The notes under the pieces are model-generated. The model was not told the DNA's origin. It was given only the letters and a program-made list of their open reading frames with translations, and did no database searches. Position numbers and translations under genes: made by a program. Below, one piece after another: positions 54,887 to 64,000 of a DNA stretch of 64,000 bases (positions are counted from its first letter, which is position 1; every line of letters begins with the position of its first letter). Source of the stretch: Neocallimastix lanati (nom. inval.) (Eukaryota > Neocallimastigomycota > Neocallimastigomycetes > Neocallimastigales > Neocallimastigaceae); NCBI GenBank assembly GCA_016946835.1, contig JACVTC010000056.1:874001-938000 (forward strand), written 5' to 3'.

Positions 54887-54917
54887 TCTCAATCGGTTGA
54901 GATTGAGACTCTTAATC
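54887..54917 (-). promoter_or_regulatory. Primer-binding site of J, tRNA-Lys(CUU) half
   Basis: On the plus strand the site itself reads like the tRNA: TCTC-AATCGGTT-GAGA (a D-arm with 4-bp stem), then TTGAGACTCTTAATC (anticodon arm, anticodon CTT), ending exactly at the LTR boundary. It predicts a primer whose 3' end lies just past the anticodon loop. Confidence 0.82.
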
Positions 54918-55203
54918 TGTTAATAAACACACAATTAAGAGACACACAATATTAAGATAATATTATAATTATGTTTAAGTAAAGATGTTTTATATTCTTT
55001 ATTATATATTAATATTTATTATTATAAATATATTTAATTAAGTATGTATGATCGTATATATATATTAAGGTTTTTTATTGTTAAAGAGAAAAAAAATATT
55101 AGGATTATTATTTAAGCACGTTTTATAGTATTTCGAGTATTTTGTATTTGTAAAATATTGGATAATCATAGATTAAATTTTATATTAAAATATATTTTTA
55201 ACA
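54918..55203 (-). repeat. 5' LTR of element J
   Basis: 286 bp, same ends as 42843-43128. It differs at a few places, such as a TA repeat length and TTGGATAATC versus TTGTATAATC. Confidence 0.88.
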
Positions 55204-56128
55204 AAATTAAATATTAAAATAATTTATAATTAAATTATTTAATAAAATACAACTCAATATTTTTCTAATTTATCTATAATATACATTATATAATTATTCA
55301 TTAATTTATTTAAATTTTAAAGTTGTTCATTTCATATATTATTTAAAGATATTAGTAAATTATTTATATCTTCAGCGATAATTCTATTTGCCTTATTGGA
55401 TACATTAGTTTTATCACGCCAAAAGTATTTGTCAAGTTTACTGAAAAGTATGTTTTTACTTAGTTTCCATGTGTTATTGGCAGAAATAAAATTATATTTT
55501 TAATAGATTTTCATAATATATTTATATTCATTATTAATATTATGTATAATAATATTTATATCTTTATATTTTTTATACAGTTCTTCAGCTTTCTTATTTA
55601 ATAAATTGTTAAAATAAAAAATTTCAATATTAAAATAATTATATTTATTTTTAGAATTAACCGGCGTTTTATCAAAAGGAGGAATATTTATTATTAAAAA
55701 GTTATTTCCTCCAATTTCTTTTATACATTCAATTTTATTAAAAATAATATTAACTATATATTTAATATTTTCATTAATAGTTTTATTATTATTAATAAAA
55801 TTAATATCAATATCATTAGATCTCATATATATAGAGAATAATGTATTATTACTATTTCATTGATTAATGTACTTTTTTCCTTGACTCATTCTTTTATAAA
55901 ACAAACTGTATTATTTTAAGAAATCGTTACATTTTTGTCTAAATTTAAGACCTCTTTAAAAAATTAAGGTTATTAATTAAAAATAATATATTATTTATTT
56001 AAATAAAATTATATAAATGATAATTACAATTCTAAAGTAACAACAGAACCATTTTAAACGAAATTCCATAATTTCATTTTATGCATATTAGAAAGTTGTA
56101 CTGGCCAATTTTTTCTATTAGCAAGTAA

Positions 56129-56218
56129 CTTTTGTTTGTTATTTTAAAAAAATATTATATATTAATTAAAAATATTATATATCATTATTATCGTATTAAT
56201 AAAGAAGTTAAAGTAAAC
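56129..56218 (-). other. Spliceosomal intron in the SGNH pseudogene, intron 2
   Basis: 90 nt, GTTTAC...AACAAAAG. Removal joins ESSKK to LLANRKNWP in frame, matching the intact paralog around LKKHRNWP. The branch site is less clear than in intron 1. A possible third intron is 55954-56027 (GTAATTATC...TTTAAAG). Confidence 0.55.
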
Positions 56219-56273
56219 CTTCTTTGAAGATTCTATTGTTCCAAAATTTGTTTCAGAATATGAATGTGAAACA

Positions 56274-56342
56274 CTATTTATTTAAAGTAATTTATATATA
56301 GTTAGTTATATTTTAAATTATTTAAATAAAAGAAGCTATTAC
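56274..56342 (-). other. Spliceosomal intron in the SGNH pseudogene, intron 1
   Basis: 69 nt, GTAATAGC...AAATAAATAG with AACTAAC as branch site. Removal joins ...TTTGG to TGTTTCACATTC, giving FG-V-S-H-S in register with the intact paralog. It splits the nucleophile motif. The intact paralog has no intron here. Confidence 0.7.
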
Positions 56343-56450
56343 CCAAAAACAATTAAATTAGATATCTCATTGTAGTTAAATGTATTATTTATCGATAACA
56401 ATATCAATGAAGACTCTCTCCCAGGTAATTCAATTTTACTAGATAGGCAT

Positions 56451-57629
56451 TTTGAACTTATAAAACAAAAAAACATGTTAAATATAAAAATAGTACATCT
56501 TTAATATAACATTTATTTATAATTTAATAAATTCAAAAGAATATTTATAATATTTATATTTTTTAATTAATAATTAATTATTAATACTCATTATATATTC
56601 CCATTATATATTTTAAATTAATAAAATAAATAAAGTTCTTTTATTTATTTTAATATATTATTTCTAATTTAATAATATAATTATGATAATTTTGATAAAA
56701 TTAAAAAATGTATATTTTTATATATATTCTATAAAATTATTTTATTTTTATTATTTTTATCTATTTTTAAAAGTAAAATTATAAAATTTTTTTATTGCTT
56801 TTCTAAAATAAAAATAGAATTATACATAAATTTATATAAATAATGTATTAAATATGAAAAATTCTTTAAACTTATTATTGTTTTTCAAATTATATTTTTT
56901 ATTATATAAATGAAATAGTTTATTACTTTATATAATTTAATAATTTAATAAATTATTTTATTTTCTAATTGATAGTTAATTTATTTTTTATAAAATACCA
57001 TAATGAAACTTTATTAATAGTAAATTATAATATAATTTGTAATGTACAAAAATATTAATATAAATCAAGAATGTTCTATCGCTTTTTTTTTGATGATGTA
57101 ATATATCTTCTTAAAAAATAATTAAAAAATAAACATTTTATAATTATATATATTTATCAAATTAAATAATAATAATAGTAATAGATAATCATATTAATAA
57201 TATTTATAAAAATTTTTGGTTTATAATTATGTAAACTTTATTAATATATTTTATGAAAAGACATACTCTTACCTAATTATTATAAATTAAATTCTTTAAT
57301 ATTAATACATTATGCATTATGCATTTTTTATATTAAATTTGTTTCAATATATTTGAATAACATTTAATTTCTATTTCTCCTATTACATATATTCTAATAT
57401 ATCTAATAATATTAATGAAAATAATAGATAATAAAAATAACAATAATAAATAATTTAATTTTTTTAAAGAATATTTTATATTTTATTTATTTTAGACGCT
57501 TTAGTATTTTATATAATTTTATAATGATTAAATTTATTTATATTATAAATAATATTTTTGTTTATTAATATATTTTAAAAATAGAATTTAAGTATATATT
57601 TTGATTTATATTAACAATTTATTTAAATT
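56451..57629. other. AT-rich spacer, nothing recognised
   Basis: No frame, RNA gene or repeat partner seen. Confidence 0.5.
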
Positions 57630-57838
57630 TGTTAAAATATAAAAAATAAATATTTAATAAAGGCTTTAATATAACCTATTCAATTAGAATATTATTATAT
57701 TTAAATAAAATATAAAAAAGAAATAAAATGTAACTTTGAAAAATAACGAATATACTTTTATAATCATAAAAAAAAAAGATAAATAAAATTGAATATTAAT
57801 TATTATATAAAAATAATTTTTTATAATTCTTTTTTAAT
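57630..57838 (+). repeat. Diverged E/F-type copia LTR fragment
   Basis: TGTTAAAATATAAAAAATAAATA onward parallels the E1/F LTR: CAATTAGAATATTATTATATT, AGAAATAAAATGTAAC and ATACTTTTATAATCATAAAA are shared in order with substitutions. No PBS follows, so it is a solo or truncated relic. Confidence 0.6.
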
Positions 57839-58619
57839 AGAATATATTATTATTTCTTTGGAAACAATTATTTAATAATATTTAATTGAAAAAATATATT
57901 ATTATTTCTTTTAAAATAATAATTATTTATATATTTATTTATGATTGAATAGAATTAAACGTCAAAAAATATTAAGAAAATTAGATTAATAAAATTTAAA
58001 ATATATTTTCAGTAAAAATTATTTTTAAAAGCTATAAATTATATACTTATTTATTTGAAAAGCTATGTTGAATTTAATTTATTATTTATTTAAATTATTA
58101 TTTGTAAATGAATCTTGTATGTTATATAAATAATTATAATTATATTTATATTTAAAATTTAAATTAACATTTTAATTAATACTACTAATCAAAAAGTATA
58201 ACAAGGTATATTAATATTTGTTTATAATTATTTTTTAACAAATTAATAAATAATTATTGAAAATTTGCTTTTAAATATATTTTATATAAATTTTTTATAT
58301 CTATTCATAAACTCCGATATGAATTTTATATTTTAATATTGATAAAGAATTTAATAAACTAATTTTTTTTATATATTATATAAAAATATGTCAATTTTTT
58401 TGTATATTTAAAAAATAATTTATTTAATTATGTTATAAATAGTTATGTAAACTATTTTATCTCTATTATATGAAAGAAATAAATTCTATAATATAAAATA
58501 TTTTAAAAAATTTTTATTAAAAATGAAATAAATATATTATTTATGTTTTGATTTATATTAAACGTAAATTAATTTAGTATTGTATATAAATTTATCTAGT
58601 TTTTCCCTATATAACTGAT
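57839..58619. other. AT-rich 3' flank of the SGNH esterase gene
   Basis: No other gene seen. It would contain the 3' untranslated region and polyadenylation signals of the minus-strand gene ending at 58620; many AATAAA-like words occur by composition alone. Confidence 0.4.
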
Positions 58620-59699
58620 TTATTTATTAATCGAATTAAGTAAATTATTTATATCTTTTGCTAAGATAATATTTCCTTTTTCCGAAATGTGCGTAAAATC
58701 TCTCCAAAAAAATTTTATATTTTCTTTTTTTATATTTTCTTCTTGAGCATTCGTACAATCATCAAAAGTATTTAATTTACAATTTTTCATTATATATTTA
58801 TAGAATGAATTTGTATCATAAATAATAATATTAATATATGGAAATTTATCATAAAATAATTTAGCCTTTTTTTTAATTAAATCATTGAAAAATGAAATAT
58901 TATATGTATAATAATTGTGTCTACCTTTTGAATTAATAGGTGCATTATCTAATGGTGAAATATTTAATATCAATAAATTTCGAGCCCCAAAATTATACAA
59001 TTTTTCAATTTGTACAAACATAGAATCAACTATTTTAGTAATAATGCTATTAACATTTTCAATTTTATATTTATTAATAATATGAACGTCGTTAGAGCCA
59101 AACTGAATAGAAAATAAAGTTCTATTTATTATTTGATTGCTATCCTTTAATTCTAATATTTTATTAGTAAATGTCTCATATTCTGTAGAAAAATCAATTA
59201 CATTTATATCAAGTATATTTGAATCAATAACAGATCCACTTTCAGCAAAACTATATAATTTCATTTTATGAAATTCTATTAATTTTATGGGCCAATTTCG
59301 ATGTTTTTTTAAATAATTTGATGAATAATTTTTGGTAGTAAATTCATTTCCAGCAAATGAATGTGAATCCCCAAAAACAATCAAATTTTCAATTTTATTA
59401 TAATCAAATTTTGTATAACTAGATAAAAGTACAATTGAGGAATTTTTATTTTCAGAAATTATATCTTCTTTATATATTTTACAATTCTCAGAAATTTTAT
59501 TTTTATCTATCATATCAAGAGAGGGACATTTTTTACAAAATTTTCTAAATTTTTTATTATTATTTTGACATATTTTCTTACAGCGTAATAATAAACTTTG
59601 ATCCTTCAATATTTGTTCGTTAAAAGCATTGTTTAATTTACTAAATAATATGGTAAAAATTACTATAATAATAAATGAATATTTATTATTTATTTTCAT
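58620..59699 (-). CDS. Secreted SGNH/GDSL-family esterase (CE16-like), intronless
   Basis: 359 residues from ATG 59699. An N-terminal signal peptide (hydrophobic SFIIIVIFTILFSKL, cleavage likely after NNA at residue 25) points to secretion. A short Cys-rich segment follows (C40, C44, C55, C58, C73). The SGNH blocks are all present: GDSHS with nucleophile Ser112, the oxyanion Gly155 in ESGSV, Asn203 in GSND, and Asp334/His337 in RDFTHIS. The fold removes acyl groups from esters. In anaerobic fungi such enzymes deacetylate plant polysaccharides, which is the likely but unproven role. There is no dockerin or carbohydrate-binding module. A decayed paralog lies 2.2 kb downstream on the same strand. 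It is the only clear host gene in the window. Confidence 0.88.
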   Translation of the reverse strand: MKINNKYSFIIIVIFTILFSKLNNAFNEQILKDQSLLLRCKKICQNNNKKFRKFCKKCPSLDMIDKNKISENCKIYKEDIISENKNSSIVLLSSYTKFDYNKIENLIVFGDSHSFAGNEFTTKNYSSNYLKKHRNWPIKLIEFHKMKLYSFAESGSVIDSNILDINVIDFSTEYETFTNKILELKDSNQIINRTLFSIQFGSNDVHIINKYKIENVNSIITKIVDSMFVQIEKLYNFGARNLLILNISPLDNAPINSKGRHNYYTYNISFFNDLIKKKAKLFYDKFPYINIIIYDTNSFYKYIMKNCKLNTFDDCTNAQEENIKKENIKFFWRDFTHISEKGNIILAKDINNLLNSINK

Positions 59700-60524
59700 A
59701 TTTATTTGTATTTGCTAAAGTTTCAATATAAAAATTATTGGTATAATGGAGAAATATTCTTGAAATTCATTTGGTAATTTATATTACTTTTATGAAATAA
59801 AGTGACCAAATGTAATATTTATTTTAGTTTTTAAATTTGATAAATTTTGTTTAATTTTAGATATTTTCTTAATATCTATGTAATTTATTAATTTACTAAA
59901 TTCTACGTATGCATTTTACAATTCTTAATTATGATATTAAGATTTAAAATTTTAAAAGGTTTACTTTAATATATATTATTTTTGGAAATATTATTTTAAT
60001 TTAAAATTATAAAATATAGTTTATTACATATTTGATAGTTTTAATAAGCTTATTTATAGATTGTAAAAGAAAATTATTTCTTTTAATATTTTTTTGTTGG
60101 ATAATACATCCTAATGTAAAATGTTTTGCACTATTCATTTTTCTATATTAATATTTTAATTATTAGAATATTATATTTTAATAATAAATGAATTATAATA
60201 GTCCTTATTTAGTCTGTGAGTTAAGTACTATTTAAACCTTTATTTATTTTATTTTTTTTTATTTTCAACTTTTTTGATTATTTCAGTTTTTAAGAAATCA
60301 ATTTCAAAATTTTAAATTTAATTTTCAAAAGTTCGGAAATTTAATATTGCTACAATTAGTTTCAACAAAAAAGAATTTACTTCAACTTATTTGATTTGGT
60401 ATTCTATAATTTTTGATCTTTATTTAATAAAAAAATTTAAAACTCAATTTCAAAATTTTAATATTTCAATTTCATATCTCAAAAAGAATTTTCTATTTAC
60501 CATGAATTGTAATTAATTGTAAAT
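59700..60524. other. Upstream region of the SGNH esterase gene, AT-rich
   Basis: No gene. It should include the promoter of the minus-strand esterase next to 59700, but no distinct TATA or factor site stands out from the composition. The distal half (60240-60524) may be the leader of a decayed minus-strand copia element whose PBS is at 60525-60542. Confidence 0.4.
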
Positions 60525-60542
60525 CATTTGAGACTTTTAATC
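60525..60542 (-). promoter_or_regulatory. Relic copia primer-binding site, tRNA-Lys(UUU) type
   Basis: CATTTGAGACTTTTAATC on the plus strand matches a tRNA-Lys anticodon arm with anticodon TTT. It is followed by TATTAAGAAT, equivalent on the minus strand to an LTR end ...TTCTTAATA next to GATTAAAAG. This mirrors the junction TTTAATA/GATTAAGAG of E1 and F. No coding part survives. Confidence 0.5.
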
Positions 60543-61128
60543 TATTAAGAATATAGGTTCCTAACCTATTAACCATCAGTTAATTGTTTTTTATAATTAA
60601 GTCCTCTTTGTTAATATGTTTTATTAATAAAATTATAAAGAATTTACAAATATTACCAAAGTATAATTCTATAATAATTCACATGAATATCCATGATTAA
60701 TTTTTGGCTTATATATTTAATTTAATATATCATATATCAATATATTATAAATATATTTTACATTCATTTCACTTATTTTACATATTCTAATAATATGTAT
60801 TCCTTACTTAATATATAGTTATAAATAAATGATAATAAAATTATGTGGTAAATATATATATTTAAATTATATTATAAAATAAATATTAATTTTATTAATT
60901 TAATATCAATATTGTTATTATATTATTATATATTAAATCTCAAAATATTTTTAATAGTAGAAATTTTCACTTGCTTTATTTTATAAAATTTTTTTTACTT
61001 ATTATTCTTATATCAAATATAAAATGGTTAAAAAGGTCAAATTTTTTAAATTTTAATAAACATAATTATTTATATTGTAATGAAATAAAGTAATTTTATC
61101 AAAATAATGAATATAATTAATTTATCTT
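60543..61128. other. AT-rich DNA, possible LTR relic, no gene
   Basis: The first part could be a decayed LTR joined to the relic PBS. The rest is low-complexity. It ends at the LTR of element F. Confidence 0.35.
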
Positions 61129-61368
61129 TGTTAGATTATAAAAAAAATAAATACTTAATAATGACCTTAATATAATTTACCCAATCAGAATATTATTATA
61201 TTTAAATAAAATTATAAAAGAAATAAAATGTAACCTTGTTAAAAATATATACACTTTTGTAATTATAAAAAATAAAATATAAATAAAATTAAATATTAAG
61301 TATTATATATAAAATACTATTCTAAAAATATATCTAATTTTCTCAATATTTGTTTTTGGTGTTTAATA
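61129..61368 (+). repeat. 5' LTR of element F
   Basis: Begins TGTTAGATTATAA, ends TTTGGTGTTTAATA next to the PBS. Aligns with 33868-34107. Confidence 0.78.
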
Positions 61369-61402
61369 GATTAAGAGTCTCAATCTACAACTGAGCTTAA
61401 CC
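61369..61402 (+). promoter_or_regulatory. Primer-binding site of F, extended tRNA-Lys(CUU) half
   Basis: Begins GATTAAGAGTCTCAATCTAC and continues AACTGAGCTTAACC. The complement contains GGTTAAGCTCAGTTG, a tRNA D-arm, followed by TAGATTGAGACTCTTAATC, the anticodon arm. Pairing could therefore span about 34 nt of the tRNA 5' half, with small indels. Confidence 0.78.
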
Positions 61403-61709
61403 ATAAGTTAAGTTATAATTTACATAATTAATATATAAATATATTCATCTTATAAATAAATTGAACTAACGCTTTCTTATTTTTAATATTAAAATCATTT
61501 TTATATTTATCAATAATAAAATCTAATTTTTAATTATCAAAGAAATAATTTAATTAATTATGAATCTATATAATTAATTTTGCTATTTCATAATAATTGA
61601 ATCAAAATATATTATCAAAAATATTTTAAAAAATAAATTAATGAAGGATTAATACAATTTAATAATATCATTATTCATTCATTGTATATAAAAATATACA
61701 TATATATAT

Positions 61710-61930
61710 TATAGTCAGTCAAATTATAATTCGAACTGAAAAAAAAAAATAATATAGTCAGTTCATTATAATTTGAACTGAAAATTAGTATAATCAATAA
61801 AATTTTATATTGAAATAAAATAAAAAAATAATAATAAAAATAAAATAATAAAATAGTCAGTCAATTATAATTTGAACTGAAAATCACATGGTCAGTCAAA
61901 TAATTAATTTGAACTGAAAATATTATTGTC
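61710..61930 (+). repeat. Leader hairpin array of F
   Basis: Four units of the GTCAGTC...GAACTGAAAA type. One reads CAGTTC-ATTATAATTT-GAACTG, a perfect 6-bp hairpin. E1 has five units. Confidence 0.7.
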
Positions 61931-62448
61931 AATTATTAACAATAAAAATAAAAAAAAAATATATATATTTTTAATTCCAATATTAATAAATGTAAATCAA
62001 GTATAAATACCTTTTTCAAACATAAAAAACCAATAATATAAATGTTTAATTAAATTAATTTCAAATGGCATAATGAAAAATATTACATTAAAAATAAGAT
62101 AAAAATAGAAACCAATCATAATTCTGAAATATATTATTTTATAACTTTTTTTTATTAAGTAATAAATATAACTTAACCAATTATCAAAAAATATATATTA
62201 TTAAAGTTCATTATAAATTATCAAGGAAATATTAAACAATATATATTTCAATTTACATTTATTTAATGAAAATAGAATTAGGTTTTAATCAATATATTGA
62301 ATATGTATAAATAAACAATCCAGACATACAACATATCCCTCATCAATTATTCTTTAAAATTTTAAATAAAAAAAATATTCGCATAATATAAAATATTAAT
62401 AAATTATTAAAAAAAAAATAATAATAAATTAATTTGAAACTCTCCACA

Positions 62449-64000
62449 ATTGCTAACACAAGAAGAAACAATAGAAATGAAGTAATTACCATTGAAGAAC
62501 CCATTGACATCAGGCCAACAATTAAATTTAATTACTCTGAAAATTTTAACAGAGTAGTTGAATTAAATACTGAAAACTATAATAGATGGAGAACCAAAAT
62601 CCTTCATCTATTATCAATTAACAACCTAGTTGGCTATATCACCAAAGAAAAGGTTAAGAAGTTAAGAAAAAAAGATATACAAGATGACCTATCTGAGTAC
62701 ATCGAAGATGAATTTGATGACACATTGGTGTATGACAAAAACATCAATGTAGTTGATATCAATAACGATATCACAACAAAATGGATCTTCCTAAACAGTA
62801 TTGGAGAAAAAACACAAGACATTGTGCAAGGATCAAATAAAACCGCCTTTGAATTGTGGAAGATTCTAAAAAGATCTTTTACCAAAAACATCAACACGCG
62901 TAAATTAGAACTTAAAACCAAACTCGATAATTTGAAGTATAACACAGAAGTGGACATTAATATATTTATTGCTGAACTACAGAACACACTTGATGAACTC
63001 GAGAAAATAGATAATGACATTGAATCGAGTGTTAAAGTAGGCATCCTTAACAGAAGCCTCCCAGAAGAACTCCGTTGGATTAATGTGTTTCAATTTAAAA
63101 ATGATTGGAATAAATGCAGTGAATATGTTAAGGATGTATTGCCTGAAATAATCTCTTCAAACCTAAAAGAATCCTTAACAAATAATCAAAATAATAAAAA
63201 TATATTTTCAATAGAAAATAATACTAACATTAATACAAATAAGAAAAAACTTACTAAAATAAAAACATCTACTAAAAAGACCAAAAATGGTAGATGTAAT
63301 TATTGTGGTAAATGGGGCCATTTCTTTTATGACTGTAAAATTAGAAGAGATGATAAAAATAATAACAAAAGAAGAAAAATTTTCAAAAGAAGAAGAAATA
63401 ATTTTAAAAGAAAATCTAATAAACGTAGAAATTATGCAAATTTCATGGAAAAAGAAAGGTACGATACAAGCTATGCCGATTCTTTTACCAAGGATTACAA
63501 TTCTCAAGAAAACCTTGATATTAATTTTGCCGAAGTAAATAAACAAAACGAAGAAAATAAACAAAAAGAAATGATGTGTTGGATATTGGACTCCGGCGCA
63601 TCAATAAATATTACTGGTCATTTAAATAAATTACATAATATTCAAAAGTGCAATGACAAAGTTTATTTAGCTAATAATCAAGTTATATCAACACAATTTA
63701 AAGGAGATCTCATAGGATACATTAGTAATCACAAAATAATCATTAAGAATGTTTATTACTCACCAAAAATAAATAAAAATTTATTATCAATTGGAAATCT
63801 TACACAACAAGGATACAAAATAATTTTCAATAATACTAATAATAAATCATATGCACTAATTTATGACGAACACAATCAAAGAATATTATCAATTAAATCG
63901 AACCAATCTAATACATTTAAATTTTGGATTTCAACTCAACCATTAAATTTTCAAAACAACCAACATAATAATAATTTGGTTGAAATCAATTATACACATT
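62449..64000 (+). CDS. gag-pol: Gag-pol polyprotein of copia element F, partial, start codon lost
   Basis: The frame is open from the position homologous to E1's ATG to the end of the window, with no stop. The initiator is ATT (62449-62451) where E1 has ATG, and there is no other in-frame ATG until far into Gag. Visible: Gag (FNYSENFNRVVELNTENYN), CCHC knuckle CNYCGKWGHFFYDC, and protease WILDSGASIN, which is better preserved than E1's DSGVS. The sequence then reads through the site where E1 has its first stop. It continues into integrase outside the window. Confidence 0.85.
   Translation, partial: MANTRRNNRNEVITIEEPIDIRPTIKFNYSENFNRVVELNTENYNRWRTKILHLLSINNLVGYITKEKVKKLRKKDIQDDLSEYIEDEFDDTLVYDKNINVVDINNDITTKWIFLNSIGEKTQDIVQGSNKTAFELWKILKRSFTKNINTRKLELKTKLDNLKYNTEVDINIFIAELQNTLDELEKIDNDIESSVKVGILNRSLPEELRWINVFQFKNDWNKCSEYVKDVLPEIISSNLKESLTNNQNNKNIFSIENNTNINTNKKKLTKIKTSTKKTKNGRCNYCGKWGHFFYDCKIRRDDKNNNKRRKIFKRRRNNFKRKSNKRRNYANFMEKERYDTSYADSFTKDYNSQENLDINFAEVNKQNEENKQKEMMCWILDSGASINITGHLNKLHNIQKCNDKVYLANNQVISTQFKGDLIGYISNHKIIIKNVYYSPKINKNLLSIGNLTQQGYKIIFNNTNNKSYALIYDEHNQRILSIKSNQSNTFKFWISTQPLNFQNNQHNNNLVEINYTH

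Larger units (their letters stand above)
42843..55203 (-). mobile_element. Ty1/copia element J with element H nested inside it
   Basis: 286-bp LTRs at both ends (42843-43128 and 54918-55203) differ at about half a dozen positions. Read on the minus strand: LTR, PBS, hairpin-array leader, gag-pol (53485 to 48775), 3' untranslated part, PPT, LTR. Element H (43231-48714) splits the 3' untranslated part. Flanks GAAAT and AAATT share AAAT; a 5-bp TSD is not exact. Motif residues are intact, but the polyprotein is split by one frame change at about 50903-51000. Confidence 0.88.
55332..56450 (-). pseudogene. SGNH/GDSL esterase pseudogene with introns
   Basis: Homologous along its length to the intact gene at 58620-59699. 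Readable pieces in order: SSLILLSINNTFNYNEISNL, IVFG, intron, VSHSYSETNFG, intron, NRKNWPVQLSNMHKMKLWNF, NNTLFSIYMRSNDIDI, GGNNFLIINIPPFDKTPVN, EYKYIMKIY, YFWRDKTNVSNKA, AEDINNLLISLNN. In-frame stops occur at several places. The nucleophile motif reads GVSHS instead of GDSHS, GSND has become RSND, and the catalytic His of DFTH is Asn (DKTN). The coding capacity for an active enzyme is gone. The 5' end (signal peptide region) is not identifiable. Confidence 0.82.
61129..64000 (+). mobile_element. Ty1/copia element F, 5' part, continues beyond the window
   Basis: LTR 61129-61368 (240 bp, TGTTAGATTATAA...GTTTAATA), PBS from 61369, leader with hairpin array, then gag. Closely similar to element E1 over the whole visible length, with small indels. 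The 3' end is outside. Confidence 0.85.

Overview
The window is a stretch of very AT-rich eukaryotic DNA that is almost entirely retrotransposon. The best guess for the source is an anaerobic gut fungus (Neocallimastigomycota). The reasons are extremely AT-rich spacers, Asn-rich proteins, short GT-AG introns with an AACTAAC-type branch site, and a secreted SGNH/GDSL esterase whose blocks resemble the CE16-like esterases of those fungi. This is inferred from composition and protein style; no marker gene proves it.

Layout. 1-3299: LTR remnants, one complete solo LTR and a decayed coding scrap. 3300-10212: Ty3/gypsy element A (minus strand), with gag broken by one stop and a damaged integrase. 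10213-16452: 5'-truncated chromovirus C (plus strand, one 5.6-kb gag-pol frame ending in a chromodomain), fused to the cut end of A's LTR. 16453-24463: Ty3/gypsy element B (minus strand), structurally complete, with 849-bp LTRs that look identical and a 4-bp CATT target duplication, next to a tRNA-like sequence. 25078-28908: Ty3/gypsy element D (plus strand, gag truncated), followed by an LTR. 28922-33867: solo LTRs and AT-rich DNA. 33868-39806: decayed Ty1/copia element E1. 42843-55203: copia element J (minus strand), into which copia element H (43231-48714, plus strand, TSD CTTTC) has inserted. 55332-56450: a decayed, intron-containing SGNH esterase copy. 58620-59699: an intact intronless SGNH esterase, the only clear host-type gene. 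61129-64000: copia element F, sister of E1, running off the window.

Expression and replication signals. A and B share a textbook -1 frameshift cassette at the gag/pol overlap (U UUA AAC, 7-8 nt spacer, GGGAG/CTCCC hairpin). They also share a roughly 160-nt leader RNA block whose helices are supported by compensatory base changes, and a common primer-binding site. The copia elements E1, F, H and J carry a primer-binding site matching the anticodon/D-arm half of tRNA-Lys(CUU), which implies copia-style priming by a tRNA 5' half. Each also has an array of short repeated hairpins in its leader. B is the only element seen with no obvious defect.

Coordinates and motifs were read by eye. Family names rest on recognised motifs. 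Statements of activity, age and function are inference.
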